A DNA stretch of 64,000 nt from Promicromonospora sp. MEB111 (GTDB lineage Bacteria > Actinomycetota > Actinomycetes > Actinomycetales > Cellulomonadaceae): positions 225,342 to 289,341 of the forward strand of contig NZ_JARVSD010000013.1 of assembly GCF_030209445.1 (NCBI RefSeq), in the 5' to 3' direction. Each line of letters opens with the position of its first letter. Position 1 is the first letter of the stretch. Position numbers and translations under genes: made by a program. This document shows, piece after piece, positions 7,599 to 16,355 of this stretch. A model generated the notes under the pieces. The model saw only the letters and a program-made list of their open reading frames with translations. It searched no databases and was not told the DNA's origin.

Positions 7599-10500
7599 AG
7601 ACCACGCACCCGTCCCCCACCGGGCAGTGGCGCCTGGCGCGCGTCGAGCTGGTCAACTGGGGCACGTTCTCGGGCCACCACGTGGTGCCCGTGCCGCGCG
7701 AGGGGTTCCTGCTCACGGGCCACTCCGGCTCGGGCAAGTCGTCGCTGGTCGACGCCGTCGCCGCGGTGCTGACCCCGCCCGAGCACCTGCGGTTCAACGT
7801 GGCCGCGGCCGGGACGGCCGCCACCGAGCGCGAGGCGGGCGACCGCGACGTCGTCTCGTACGTGCGCGGCGCGTGGCGGCACCGGACCGACGAGAGCACG
7901 GGCGAGGTGGTGGCCGACCACCTGCGCCAGGGCGCCACCTGGTCCGGTGTGCTGCTGCGGTACTCGAACGGCACCGACGCCGACGACGGCACCGTGACCC
8001 TCGTGCGCCTGTTCCACCTGACGCGGGGCTCGTCGACGCCGTCGCTGCTGCACGTCGTGGTGCCGGGCGAGGCGGGGCTGCTGGACTTCGAGCGGTACGT
8101 GCGCTCCGGGCCCGACGTCGCGGGCGTGACCGCCGCGTGGCCCACCGCGACGGTGAGCGAGCGGCACGCGCCGTTCGCCGCGGCCTTCACCCAGGCGCTG
8201 GGCATCGGCTCGGAGCAGGCGCTGGTGCTGCTGCACCGCACCCAGTCGGCGAAGAACCTGGGCAGCCTGGACGACCTGTTCCGCGGGCACATGCTGGACG
8301 AGCCCGGCACGTTCGAGCTGGCGGCCCAGGCCGTGAGCCAGTTCGCGGACGTGGCGCGCGCCTACGCCGACATCGAGACGTCCCGGCGGCAGATCGATCA
8401 CCTGGGCCGGCTCTCGGCGCTGACCAGGACGTACGACGAGGGGTCGGCGGCGGGGGTGCGCGCGGCGACGCTGCGCGGCTCGCTGGAGACCTTCAAGGAC
8501 GCGTGGAAGCTCGACCTCGCCCACGGTGCGCTCGCGGGCGCACGGGCGGCGGAGGAGCGGGCGCAGCACCACCGCAAGGCCGCGGACACCGAGGTCGACG
8601 TCGCCGCGAACACCCACCAGCAGGCCGTCAACGTGCTGGGCGCGCGTGGCGGGCAGGCCCTGGCCACGCAGGCCGACCGCCTGCAGCGGGCGGGCGAGAT
8701 CGCCGCCCTGGTCCGCACGCGGCGCGGTGAGCTCGCGACCGACCTCGAGTCCGTGGGCATGAACATGCCCGAGACGTTCGCGGAGTTCGCGGCGCTCAAG
8801 GAGAAGGCCCGGTGGGAGCTCGGCGGCGCCAGGCCGCCGGCCACGGGCGCGGTGCCGACCCTGACGGGTGCGGTGCCCGCCGTGGCCGCCGCGTCGACCG
8901 GCCAGGTGGCGGCCGTCGCGACCGGCGCCGTCCCGGCGGTCACCACGGAGGCGCTGCCTGTCGTGGCGACAGGCGGCGTGCCGACGGGCGCGGTGGCCAC
9001 GGTCGGCCGGTCCCGCGCGCCCGAGGCACTGGACGGCAACATCCGCGAGGCCCTGGCGGCGCGCTCCGCCGTCGGGCAGCGGCACGAGGCCGTCGCCACG
9101 CGGATCCAGGCCGTGCGGCAGACCCAGACGAACGTGCCGGCGGCGCTCGCCACGGCCCGCCGAGCGGTGGCCGAGGCCGCCGGGCTCGACGTCTCGGTGC
9201 TCCCGTTCGCGGCCGAGCTGCTGCGCGTGCGCGAGGACGACGCCGCCTGGCGCCCCGTGATCGAGGAGATCCTGCGCCCGCTGGCCACGCTCGTGCTGGT
9301 CTCCCCCGCGCACCGCGCCGCCGTCGCCCGCGCCGTCGAGGCCGGCCCCGGGCTGCGCTACCGCGTCGTGGGCGTGCGCAACGACGCGCCGCGGTCCACC
9401 GACGACTCGTCGCTGGTGCACAAGGTCGAGGTCAAGGACGGCCCGGCGTCGGGCTGGCTGCACCGGCGCCTGTCCGAGCAGTACGACTACCTGTGCGTCG
9501 ACGAGCCCGCCGGGCTCGACCTGCACGACCGCGCCGTGACCCGCGAGGGCCTGATCAAGCACGGGCCGGAGGAGATCGAGCAGCCGGTGCTGCCCGGTGT
9601 CGAGGACTGGGCGCTCGGCTGGGACGCCGACGACCGGCTCGACCAGCTCCTGGAGCTCGCGCGCGAGACGCAGGCCCGCCTCGCCCGGGCCGACGAGGCC
9701 GTGGCCGACGCGGTCGCCGAGCAGCGCGAGGCCGTGCGCCGTCAGCTCACGCTGCGGCACGTGGCCCGCCGCGAGTGGCGCGAGGTGGACATCGAGACCG
9801 CCGAGGCCGACCTGACCGACGCCCAGGCGTCGTTCGACCGGCTGCTGGACGGCACGATGGACCTGCTGCAGGCGTCGCAGGACGTCGCGGCCGCCGAGAC
9901 CCGGCTGGACCAGGCCCGCGCCGCCGCCGCCGAGGCCGCGGACGCGCTCGCCGAGGCCCGCGCGCACCGTCGCTCCCTGGAGCACGTGGTCGCCGAGCTC
10001 GGGGACGCGCCGACCAACGCGATCCCGCTCGCGCACCGCCAGGAGCTGGAGAAGCGCTACGCCGCCGTCCGGAAGACGGTGACGCACGAGGTGATCGACG
10101 ACGTCTCGCTGACCGTGTCCCGCACGCTGGACGCGGAGCGCGAGGCCGGGCTGCGCACGTCCGGCGCGGCCGAGCGGGAGATCGTCGGGCTGCTGGCCGA
10201 GTTCCGGCGCCGTTGGCCCGCGATCACGCGCGACCTCACGGCGCAGGTGGGCGACCGGGCGCGGTACCTGGAGGTGCTGGAGCGCATCCGGACGTCGCGT
10301 CTGCCCGAGCAGGAGGCCCGGTTCTCGGACCTCCTGACCGACCAGGCCCGCCGCGCCCTGCGCAAGCTCGCCGCCGAGATCCGGCAGGCGCCGGCGACGA
10401 TCCGCGAGCGGATCGTCGGGGTGAACACCTCCCTGCGCCGGTCCCCGTTCGACACCGACCGGTTCCTGGAGATCCGGGTCAAGGAGCGGCGGCCGGCGGC

Positions 10501-11686
10501 CGTCGAGGAGTTCCTGACCACGCTCGACACCCTCACCGGCGACACCGAGCCGGAGTACGAGGTGCTGGAGCGGCTGGTGCGCCGGCTCGGGTCCAGCGAC
10601 CCCGCCGACCGCGCCTGGCGTGCCCTGTGCCTCGACACGCGGCGGCACGTGCACTTCACCGGCGTCGAGGTCACCGCGGGCGGCATCGCGCTGGCCGTGC
10701 ACGACTCCTCCGCGGGCCTCTCCGGCGGTCAGCGGCAGAAGCTCGTGGTGTTCTGCCTGGCCGCGGCCCTGCGGTACCAGCTCGCCGGGGCGTCCGACTC
10801 GGCGACGCCCGCCTACGGCACGATCCTGCTCGACGAGGCCTTCGACAAGGCCGACACGGCGTTCACCCGCACCGCGATGGACACGTTCACCGCGTTCGGG
10901 TTCCACATGATCCTGGCCACGCCGCTCAAGCTGCTGCAGACCCTCGAGGACTACGTGGGCGGCATCGGCCTGGCGACCTGCCGGGAGATGCGGGAGTCGC
11001 GCGTGGACGTGGTCCTGCTGGAGACCCCGCTGCCCGACGTCGACCCGGTCGCCACCGCGACCCGGGGCGGGGCCGGCGGTGGGGCGGGTGCGGCCGGAGG
11101 TTCGGGTTCCGGCGGTTCGGGATCTGGCGGTTCGGGATCTGGCGGAGGTTCGGGTTCCGGCGGTTCGGGTGTCAGCGGTTCCGGTGGCGGGCCGACAACG
11201 GCGCCGCCGTCGCGTGGTGCTGGTGCCGGTGCCGGTGCTGGTGCCGCGGGGGCGGGTGCTCCGGCGTCGGGCACTCCTGCTGCGCAGGTCACGAATGGAC
11301 CGGTGACCCCGTCGAGCGGGCCGACGCCGGGCCAGGGACAGCAGTCGACCGCGCAGCCGCCGTCGTCCGCCGGACCGGCTCAGACCGGCGCCGCTACCGC
11401 GACCACGGCCGCCACCCCGGCAGGCGACAACACGGCGACTCCGGCGCGCGGGCTCCCCGCGGTTCCGCCTCCCCCGCCCGGTCCGGCGCCGACGGGGCTC
11501 CAGCCACTGACGTCGGTCGCGCACCCGCCGGCCGCCCCGGCCGCGGCGGAGGCTCCCGCCGGGACGCCGTCGGACACGATCGACGACGGCGAGCCGGAAC
11601 CGGACTGGTCCGCGACGGTGACCGCCGAGGAGTCCGACGCGGCCTCGCCCGTCGTCCGGATGACGTCGCGCCGGCCGTCGCTGTAG
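7595..11686 (+). CDS. jetC: JetC/MksB-like SMC ATPase with insert and low-complexity tail
   Basis: A 1363-residue SMC-like ATPase; relatives are usually about 1100. Walker A is GHSGSGKSS (residues 42-50), the ABC signature LSGGQRQK is near 1041 and Walker B LLDEAFDKAD near 1077. Between lie coiled coils (about 240-410, 640-760, 830-900) and a hinge-like region (about 530-620). Two oddities: residues about 412-475 in the first arm are a helix-breaking stretch with repeated TGAVP units, and about 210 residues after the head (from about 1153) are Gly/Ser, then Ala/Pro/Thr-rich, ending in an acidic patch and RRPSL. The complex would bind and extrude DNA. No JetD nuclease follows; the next gene is convergent cofE. 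Confidence 0.88.
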   Translation: MKTTHPSPTGQWRLARVELVNWGTFSGHHVVPVPREGFLLTGHSGSGKSSLVDAVAAVLTPPEHLRFNVAAAGTAATEREAGDRDVVSYVRGAWRHRTDESTGEVVADHLRQGATWSGVLLRYSNGTDADDGTVTLVRLFHLTRGSSTPSLLHVVVPGEAGLLDFERYVRSGPDVAGVTAAWPTATVSERHAPFAAAFTQALGIGSEQALVLLHRTQSAKNLGSLDDLFRGHMLDEPGTFELAAQAVSQFADVARAYADIETSRRQIDHLGRLSALTRTYDEGSAAGVRAATLRGSLETFKDAWKLDLAHGALAGARAAEERAQHHRKAADTEVDVAANTHQQAVNVLGARGGQALATQADRLQRAGEIAALVRTRRGELATDLESVGMNMPETFAEFAALKEKARWELGGARPPATGAVPTLTGAVPAVAAASTGQVAAVATGAVPAVTTEALPVVATGGVPTGAVATVGRSRAPEALDGNIREALAARSAVGQRHEAVATRIQAVRQTQTNVPAALATARRAVAEAAGLDVSVLPFAAELLRVREDDAAWRPVIEEILRPLATLVLVSPAHRAAVARAVEAGPGLRYRVVGVRNDAPRSTDDSSLVHKVEVKDGPASGWLHRRLSEQYDYLCVDEPAGLDLHDRAVTREGLIKHGPEEIEQPVLPGVEDWALGWDADDRLDQLLELARETQARLARADEAVADAVAEQREAVRRQLTLRHVARREWREVDIETAEADLTDAQASFDRLLDGTMDLLQASQDVAAAETRLDQARAAAAEAADALAEARAHRRSLEHVVAELGDAPTNAIPLAHRQELEKRYAAVRKTVTHEVIDDVSLTVSRTLDAEREAGLRTSGAAEREIVGLLAEFRRRWPAITRDLTAQVGDRARYLEVLERIRTSRLPEQEARFSDLLTDQARRALRKLAAEIRQAPATIRERIVGVNTSLRRSPFDTDRFLEIRVKERRPAAVEEFLTTLDTLTGDTEPEYEVLERLVRRLGSSDPADRAWRALCLDTRRHVHFTGVEVTAGGIALAVHDSSAGLSGGQRQKLVVFCLAAALRYQLAGASDSATPAYGTILLDEAFDKADTAFTRTAMDTFTAFGFHMILATPLKLLQTLEDYVGGIGLATCREMRESRVDVVLLETPLPDVDPVATATRGGAGGGAGAAGGSGSGGSGSGGSGSGGGSGSGGSGVSGSGGGPTTAPPSRGAGAGAGAGAAGAGAPASGTPAAQVTNGPVTPSSGPTPGQGQQSTAQPPSSAGPAQTGAATATTAATPAGDNTATPARGLPAVPPPPPGPAPTGLQPLTSVAHPPAAPAAAEAPAGTPSDTIDDGEPEPDWSATVTAEESDAASPVVRMTSRRPSL

Positions 11687-11704
11687 CGGGGCCGGACCAC
11701 GCCC

Positions 11705-11900
11705 CTGACTCGGCGCCCGGCATCAGGCGAGTCAGCGGGGTGGTCCGACCAGCCTGCTGACTCGGCACCCGGCATCGGGCGAGTCAGCGGGGTGGTCCGA
11801 CCAGCCTGCTGACTCGGCACCCGGTATCAGGCGAGTCAGCGGGGTGGTCCGACCAGCCTGCTGACTCGGCGCCCGGCGTGGCGCGAGTCAGCGGGGTGGT
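11705..11900. repeat. Tandem 52-base hairpin repeat, about four copies
   Basis: Units begin at 11705, 11757, 11809 and 11861, exactly 52 bases apart; the last is cut near 11900 by the cofE stop. Each unit carries the hairpin CTGACTCG...CGAGTCAG with a 15-base GC-rich centre that varies slightly, followed by the nearly constant GGGGTGGTCCGACCAGC, itself containing GGTCCGACC. The array fills the gap between convergent jetC and cofE, so repeated bidirectional termination or a protein-binding array are both possible. There are no unique spacers, so it is not a CRISPR. Confidence 0.8.
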
Positions 11901-11906
11901 GCGCCG

Positions 11907-12701
11907 TCAGCCAGCGTCGCCGTCGGCGTCCGCCCGGCCGTCAGCCAGGCCGCGGGCGTAGGCCTCCGCCGAACCCTCGCGGAACAGGTCGTCCGCGCTG
12001 GCCCGCACCAGCGCGCGGGCGCCGGGTCCGTCCTCGGCGGTGACGTGCCGGCCCATGCCGCGCACGACGGCGACGGCTCGGCCCGCGGACTTGCCGCGCA
12101 CCAGCTCGGACGCCGCGGCGATCTCGTCGACGACGGCGGTGACCGTCACGTTGAGCGGCCGCCCGTGCGTGTCGGTGCTGCCCCGCAGGTCGTCGGTCGG
12201 GCTGATGCCGGCGCAGCCGATCGCGATGTCGACCAGCGCGTCGCGCCAGGGCCGGCCGGCCGTGTCGGTGACGACCACGCCGATCCGCTCCAGGCCCAGC
12301 CGCTGGGTCAGCGCCGACCGGACGGTGCGGGCCGAGGCGTCGGGGTCCACGGGGAGCAGCAGCACGGTGCCCTCCGGGGTGTTGCTCGCGTCCACGCCGG
12401 CCGCGGCCATCACGAGGCCGAGCTTGTTCTCGACGATCCGCAGCGGTGGCAGCCCCGGCCGGGCGCGCTGGGCGACCACGCGGACGGTCTCGTCCGTGAT
12501 CGCCTGCTCACGGTCGTCGGCGGCCACGACCCGGCCCTCCGCCTTGGACACGATCTTCGAGGTCACGACGACGACGTCGCCGTCACGCGGCCGGTCCTGC
12601 TCCTCCAGGCCCGCCAGGAGGTCGGCGATCAGCTCGCCGAGGTCGTCGCCGGGGGTGATCTCGGGCAGCCCGTCGGGGGCCCAGACGCTGAGTCGTTCCA
12701 C
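11907..12701 (-). CDS. cofE: Coenzyme F420-0:L-glutamate ligase (CofE/FbiB N-terminal type)
   Basis: A 264-residue enzyme that adds glutamates to F420-0 with GTP. Visible family blocks are [19 protein letters not shown], the [10 protein letters not shown] motif, [22 protein letters not shown] and [11 protein letters not shown]. Length fits stand-alone CofE; the nitroreductase-like C-terminal domain of mycobacterial FbiB is missing. The GTG at 12701 has GAGGA seven bases upstream; upstream in-frame codons lack family character. No other F420 biosynthesis gene is adjacent, but F420-linked genes occur at 1-195, 14394-15386 and 45586-47987. Confidence 0.9.
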   Translation of the reverse strand: MERLSVWAPDGLPEITPGDDLGELIADLLAGLEEQDRPRDGDVVVVTSKIVSKAEGRVVAADDREQAITDETVRVVAQRARPGLPPLRIVENKLGLVMAAAGVDASNTPEGTVLLLPVDPDASARTVRSALTQRLGLERIGVVVTDTAGRPWRDALVDIAIGCAGISPTDDLRGSTDTHGRPLNVTVTAVVDEIAAASELVRGKSAGRAVAVVRGMGRHVTAEDGPGARALVRASADDLFREGSAEAYARGLADGRADADGDAG

Positions 12702-12808
12702 GGGACCATCCTCACATCGACCAGCGGGCGGCCGTGCCGGCGCGATACCCTGCCAGGCGTTCGTCACAATTGTCTGTTTGATACCGCGATCGATGGGGGA
12801 AACGTCCG

Positions 12809-14380
12809 GTGTTGCACGACCCGCCCGCACGAAGGACGGCGCCCGTACCGGAACCGGCAGCCCTGCGCCCCGGCGAACCACGCGCGATCGGACCGTTCCG
12901 GATCCGCAGCCGGCTCGGCAGCGGCGGCATGGGAGACGTCTACCTCGGGACCACGCGCCGGGGACAGCAGGTCGCGATCAAGCTGATCCGCGGGGCACAG
13001 CTCGACGACGACGAGTTCCGCACCCGGTTCCGGCGCGAGGCGCGTGCCGCGGCCAGGGTGCGCAGCCGGTTCATCGCGAACCTGGTCGACGCCGACGCCG
13101 ACGCGGACCTGCCCTGGCTGGCGACCGAGTACGTGGCCGGGCCCACCCTCTCGCAGGAGCTGGCGGCCAACGGGCCGCTGGCCGAGGCGGACGTGCTGAA
13201 CCTGGTGACGGGTGTCGCCGAGGCGCTGTACGAGATCCACCGCGCCGGCCTGGTGCACCGCGACGTCAAGCCGGCCAACGTGATCCTCGGGCCGGACGGG
13301 CCGCGCCTGATCGATCTGGGCGTGGTCGCGGCGATCGACGCGACGCGGCTGACCCTGACCGGGCAGCCCGTCGGCACGCCGATGTACATGGCGCCGGAGC
13401 AGGCGACCGGCAGCCGCGCGACGTCGGCCGCCGACGTCTGGGCCCTGGGGGCCCTGGCCTACTACGCCGCCACGGGCAACCACCTGTTCGAGGGCGACCA
13501 CCCCGCCGTCGTCCTGTACCGGGTGTCGGCGGAGGACCCGTCCTACGCCGACAGCCCCGCGTACCTGCGCCCCTTCCTCGACGCCCTGCTGGTCAAGGAC
13601 CCGGAGCTCCGGCCGTCCCTCGACGCGATCCTGCGGTCGCTCGGCGTGCCGCAGCCCGGCGGTGCCGCGCCGACCCTCGTCACCCCGGCGAGCGGCCCGG
13701 TCGCGTCCGCCTCGGGCCGGGCGGCGAGCGTCGCGCCGGGGGCGGACCGGACGGATCGCGCCGACCGCTCCCCGCGGCGGACCCGCGGGCGGCTCCTGCT
13801 CACGGTGGGCTCCGTGACGGCGGGGGTGCTGGTGCTGGGCGGCGCCACGCTCGGCCTCTGGAACTCGCTCACGGGCGACGACACGGAACGCAGCGACCTG
13901 GGTCAGAGCGAGACGGCCGACCCGCCGCAGGATCCCGTGACTCAGTCGCCGGGCGGCAGCACCGGCCCCGGGGCGGGCACACCGGGCACGGACGTCCCGG
14001 CCGGGGACGGGAGCGCGGGCGCCCCGTGGGCGCAGGGCACCGCGCAGGTCCTCGCCGACGGCTCGTGCTGGACCGTCAGCGTCGACCGGGTCGAGGGGCA
14101 TCAGGTCACCCTGACGTTCTCGTGCGACGGGGTGGGCACCAGCGAGTACCGCCACCCGACGCCGAGCAGCTGGCTCCGGGTCTACGCCGTGGGGGTCGAC
14201 GGCACCGTCCGCCGCGCCACCGCCGCGGACGCCGCCGCGCAGGACACCTTCTGGGCGCACGGCAACCTCGCGGACACGGGCGACGTGACCGCCACCGTCA
14301 GCCTGCCCGACGTCGGGCCCCTCGCCTCGGTGGCCGTGCAGAACAAGGACAGCGAGGGCTGGTACTGGGCCGCACGGTGA
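12809..14380 (+). CDS. Membrane Ser/Thr protein kinase with extracellular domain
   Basis: A 523-residue PknB-like kinase. The glycine loop is GSGGMG (37-42), the ATP lysine K58, the catalytic loop HRDVKPAN (150-157) and the APEQ motif is at 195-198. The magnesium motif is DLG (169-171) rather than DFG, which is common in bacterial kinases and probably active. A linker leads to one transmembrane helix (about 329-351) and a roughly 170-residue outer part with a Gly/Pro/Thr-rich spacer and a compact Cys-containing domain ([14 protein letters not shown]). There are no PASTA repeats. The GTG start at 12809 has GGGGGA eight bases upstream. It is flanked by convergent or divergent genes and looks monocistronic. 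Confidence 0.9.
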   Translation: MLHDPPARRTAPVPEPAALRPGEPRAIGPFRIRSRLGSGGMGDVYLGTTRRGQQVAIKLIRGAQLDDDEFRTRFRREARAAARVRSRFIANLVDADADADLPWLATEYVAGPTLSQELAANGPLAEADVLNLVTGVAEALYEIHRAGLVHRDVKPANVILGPDGPRLIDLGVVAAIDATRLTLTGQPVGTPMYMAPEQATGSRATSAADVWALGALAYYAATGNHLFEGDHPAVVLYRVSAEDPSYADSPAYLRPFLDALLVKDPELRPSLDAILRSLGVPQPGGAAPTLVTPASGPVASASGRAASVAPGADRTDRADRSPRRTRGRLLLTVGSVTAGVLVLGGATLGLWNSLTGDDTERSDLGQSETADPPQDPVTQSPGGSTGPGAGTPGTDVPAGDGSAGAPWAQGTAQVLADGSCWTVSVDRVEGHQVTLTFSCDGVGTSEYRHPTPSSWLRVYAVGVDGTVRRATAADAAAQDTFWAHGNLADTGDVTATVSLPDVGPLASVAVQNKDSEGWYWAAR

Positions 14381-14393
14381 CGCGTGCGCGCCG

Positions 14394-15386
14394 TCACCGC
14401 ACCAGCTTGGGCAGCACCTCGCGCCCGAACGTCTCGATCCACTCACGCTGGTTGCGGCCCGCGTTGTGGAGGTAGATGCGGTCGAACCCGAGGTCGACGT
14501 ACCGCTGGATCGACGCGCGGTGCTCGTCCGGGTCGGCGGAGACCAGCAGGCGCCCCTCGAAGTCCTCGGGCCGGACCATCCGGGCGAGCTGGGCGAAGTC
14601 GTGCGGCGAGCGGATGTCGGACCGCGGGAACCGCATGCCGCCGACCGGCCACTCGGTCAGGGCGTTGGCGACCGCCTCGTCGTGGGTGGGTGCCCAGGAG
14701 AGATGGAGCTGGAGCGCCTTGGGCATCCGCGCCGGGTCGCGGCCGGACTCGCGGGCGCCGTCCGCGAACCGGGTCAGCAGGGACGCCATCCGGTCCAGGG
14801 GTGCGGCCTGCGTGATCAGCCCGTCCGCCGTCCGCCCGGCGCGGCGCGCCGTGACCGGGCCCGCCGTGGCGACCAGGATCTCGGGGGCGGCGTCCGGCAT
14901 GGTCCACAGCCGGGTCGACTCCAGCTTGAAGTAGGTGCCCGCGTGCTTGACGTCGCGCCCCGCGAGGGACCCGGCGAAGAGCTTCCGGATGATCTCGACG
15001 GCCTCGAACATGCGGTTGATCCGCTCGGCGGCCTCGGGCCAGTAGCCGCCCACCACGTGCTCGTTGAGCGCCTCCCCCGAGCCGACGCCGAGCCAGTGCC
15101 GGCCGGGGTTCATCGCCGCGAGGGTCGCCGACGCCTGGGCCACCACCGCGGGGTGCCACCGGAAGGTCGGCGCGGTCACCGGCCCGAGGTCGCCCGTGGT
15201 GTGCTCCGCGGCGGCCGCGAGCACGTTCCAGACGAAGCCCGCCTGGCCCTGCTGCGGGGTCCAGGGCTGGAAGTGGTCGGCGGCCATGACGCCGGAGAAG
15301 CCGTGCGCCTCGGCGAGCGCCGCCAGCTCCACCGCCTCGCGGGGCGCGAACTGTTCGAGCATCGCGGCATAGCCGATGGTCACCAC
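14394..15386 (-). CDS. F420-dependent LLM-class oxidoreductase (TIGR03557-like)
   Basis: A 330-residue luciferase-like TIM-barrel protein close to F420-dependent glucose-6-phosphate dehydrogenase relatives. It begins VTIGYAAMLEQFAPREAVELAALAE and has FSGVMAADHFQPW, LGVGSGEALNEHVVGG and QRYVDLGFDRIYLHN. These blocks hold F420 and the substrate. The start is one of two adjacent GTG codons (15386 or 15383), neither with a clear SD. The substrate is unknown. It ends 14 bases from the kinase stop on the other strand. Confidence 0.85.
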   Translation of the reverse strand: MVTIGYAAMLEQFAPREAVELAALAEAHGFSGVMAADHFQPWTPQQGQAGFVWNVLAAAAEHTTGDLGPVTAPTFRWHPAVVAQASATLAAMNPGRHWLGVGSGEALNEHVVGGYWPEAAERINRMFEAVEIIRKLFAGSLAGRDVKHAGTYFKLESTRLWTMPDAAPEILVATAGPVTARRAGRTADGLITQAAPLDRMASLLTRFADGARESGRDPARMPKALQLHLSWAPTHDEAVANALTEWPVGGMRFPRSDIRSPHDFAQLARMVRPEDFEGRLLVSADPDEHRASIQRYVDLGFDRIYLHNAGRNQREWIETFGREVLPKLVR

Positions 15387-15410
15387 GCGGGACAGCCTAC
15401 GGCCCCCGCT

Positions 15411-15468
15411 CCCGGATGTGTCAGACGCCCAGATCCCCCGGGTGACCTGAGCGCCTGACACATCCGGG
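15411..15468 (-). terminator. 25-bp-arm palindrome downstream of the cyclase-fold gene
   Basis: Arms 15411-15435 and 15444-15468 match over 25 positions with three differences. In a minus-strand transcript all three become G-U wobbles, so the hairpin is complete only in RNA read leftward, directly after the stop at 15470. That supports a terminator for the 15470-16345 gene. Its core GTGTCAGAC..CAG is shared with the palindrome at 17123-17162. Confidence 0.6.
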
Positions 15469-15469
15469 T

Positions 15470-16345
15470 TCAGATGCGGCCGTGCGCCCGGAGCGCCTTG
15501 AGCGCGCCCAGCGTGGCGAGACCGCGCGCGTCCACGGTCTGGCCCGGCGACCAGTGCAGGTAGTCGAAGTCCCAGCCGCCGTCGTCGAGCTGCTCCCGCT
15601 CCAGCCGGTCGAGCTCGTCCGCGATCAGTCGCTCGGGGAACAGCGCCCGGCTGGGCGCACCGGGCCGCGGGGACAGCAGCAGGGGCCGCAGCTTCTCGTC
15701 GTCCTCCCCGCCCGAGACGGAGATGGTCCCGTCCTCGCGCAGGGCGGGCCGCAGGCGCTCGACGGCGGTCGCGACCCGGCCCGGCTCGGGCACGGCGTCG
15801 AGGAAGTGGATCGCGAACATCACCGTGTACCCGTCCACGGAGTGCTCCCCGTCGAGCTGCTTCCAGCACCAGGCGGTCGCGGCGTCGAGCCAGGGGTGGT
15901 CCAGGCCGAGCTCCCAGAGGTGGCCGGCGATCGCGTAGGTGAGGAAACCGTCGTCGTTCGGCGCCATCCACGGGGCGGCCGGGTAGCCGGCGGCGGTGGG
16001 CAGCACGTGCGGTACGCGGCCGTCGGGCAGCGCGACGCCGCCGAGCCAGTCGGCGGTCTCGCGGGCCAGCGTCGTGACCTCGGGGTCGGCGGCCGTGCCC
16101 AGCTCGGCCAGCACCTCGAGCGCGGACAGCGCGCCCGAGACCTGGCTGTCCGGCCCGCGCAGGTCGGGTTCCAGGGCGTGGCCCCAGCCGCCGTCGTCGT
16201 TCCGGTACGGGCGGAGGGCGTCCAGGACCCGGGCGGGCGGGGCGCCGTCGAGCCGCACCGCGAGGCGGTGCCGTTCCAGCAGGCGGGCGTCGTCGTAGAC
16301 GAACCGGCGGGCGGCTTCGAGGTCGATGCTCGTCGATGTGCTCAT
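15470..16345 (-). CDS. Squalene/hopene cyclase-fold (prenyltransferase-repeat) protein
   Basis: A 291-residue protein of alpha-alpha repeats. It carries ALRPYRNDDGGWGHALEPDLRG near the start and EREQLDDGGWDFDYLHWSPGQ near the end; the repeated DGGWG/DGGWD pattern is the QW-like repeat of the terpenoid cyclase/prenyltransferase toroid fold. The DxDD active-site motif of squalene-hopene cyclase is not seen, and the protein is less than half the length of a cyclase, so it is unlikely to be one. The role is unknown. The AraC-type regulator lies just upstream on the same strand with a 10-base gap. Confidence 0.65.
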   Translation of the reverse strand: MSTSTSIDLEAARRFVYDDARLLERHRLAVRLDGAPPARVLDALRPYRNDDGGWGHALEPDLRGPDSQVSGALSALEVLAELGTAADPEVTTLARETADWLGGVALPDGRVPHVLPTAAGYPAAPWMAPNDDGFLTYAIAGHLWELGLDHPWLDAATAWCWKQLDGEHSVDGYTVMFAIHFLDAVPEPGRVATAVERLRPALREDGTISVSGGEDDEKLRPLLLSPRPGAPSRALFPERLIADELDRLEREQLDDGGWDFDYLHWSPGQTVDARGLATLGALKALRAHGRI

Positions 16346-16355
16346 GGCACCGACG

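Noticed and set aside
7106..11524. 1472-codon open frame antisense to jetC
   Set aside because: It mirrors the jetC codon pattern, is dominated by Arg/Gly/Ala and has no family motif; it is a by-product of high GC.
5365..11686. Complete type I Wadjet defence system
   Set aside because: Only jetA, jetB and jetC are present; no JetD-like nuclease is encoded in the window.
11705..11900. CRISPR array
   Set aside because: Units are contiguous, near-identical and self-complementary with no unique spacers, and no cas genes are nearby.
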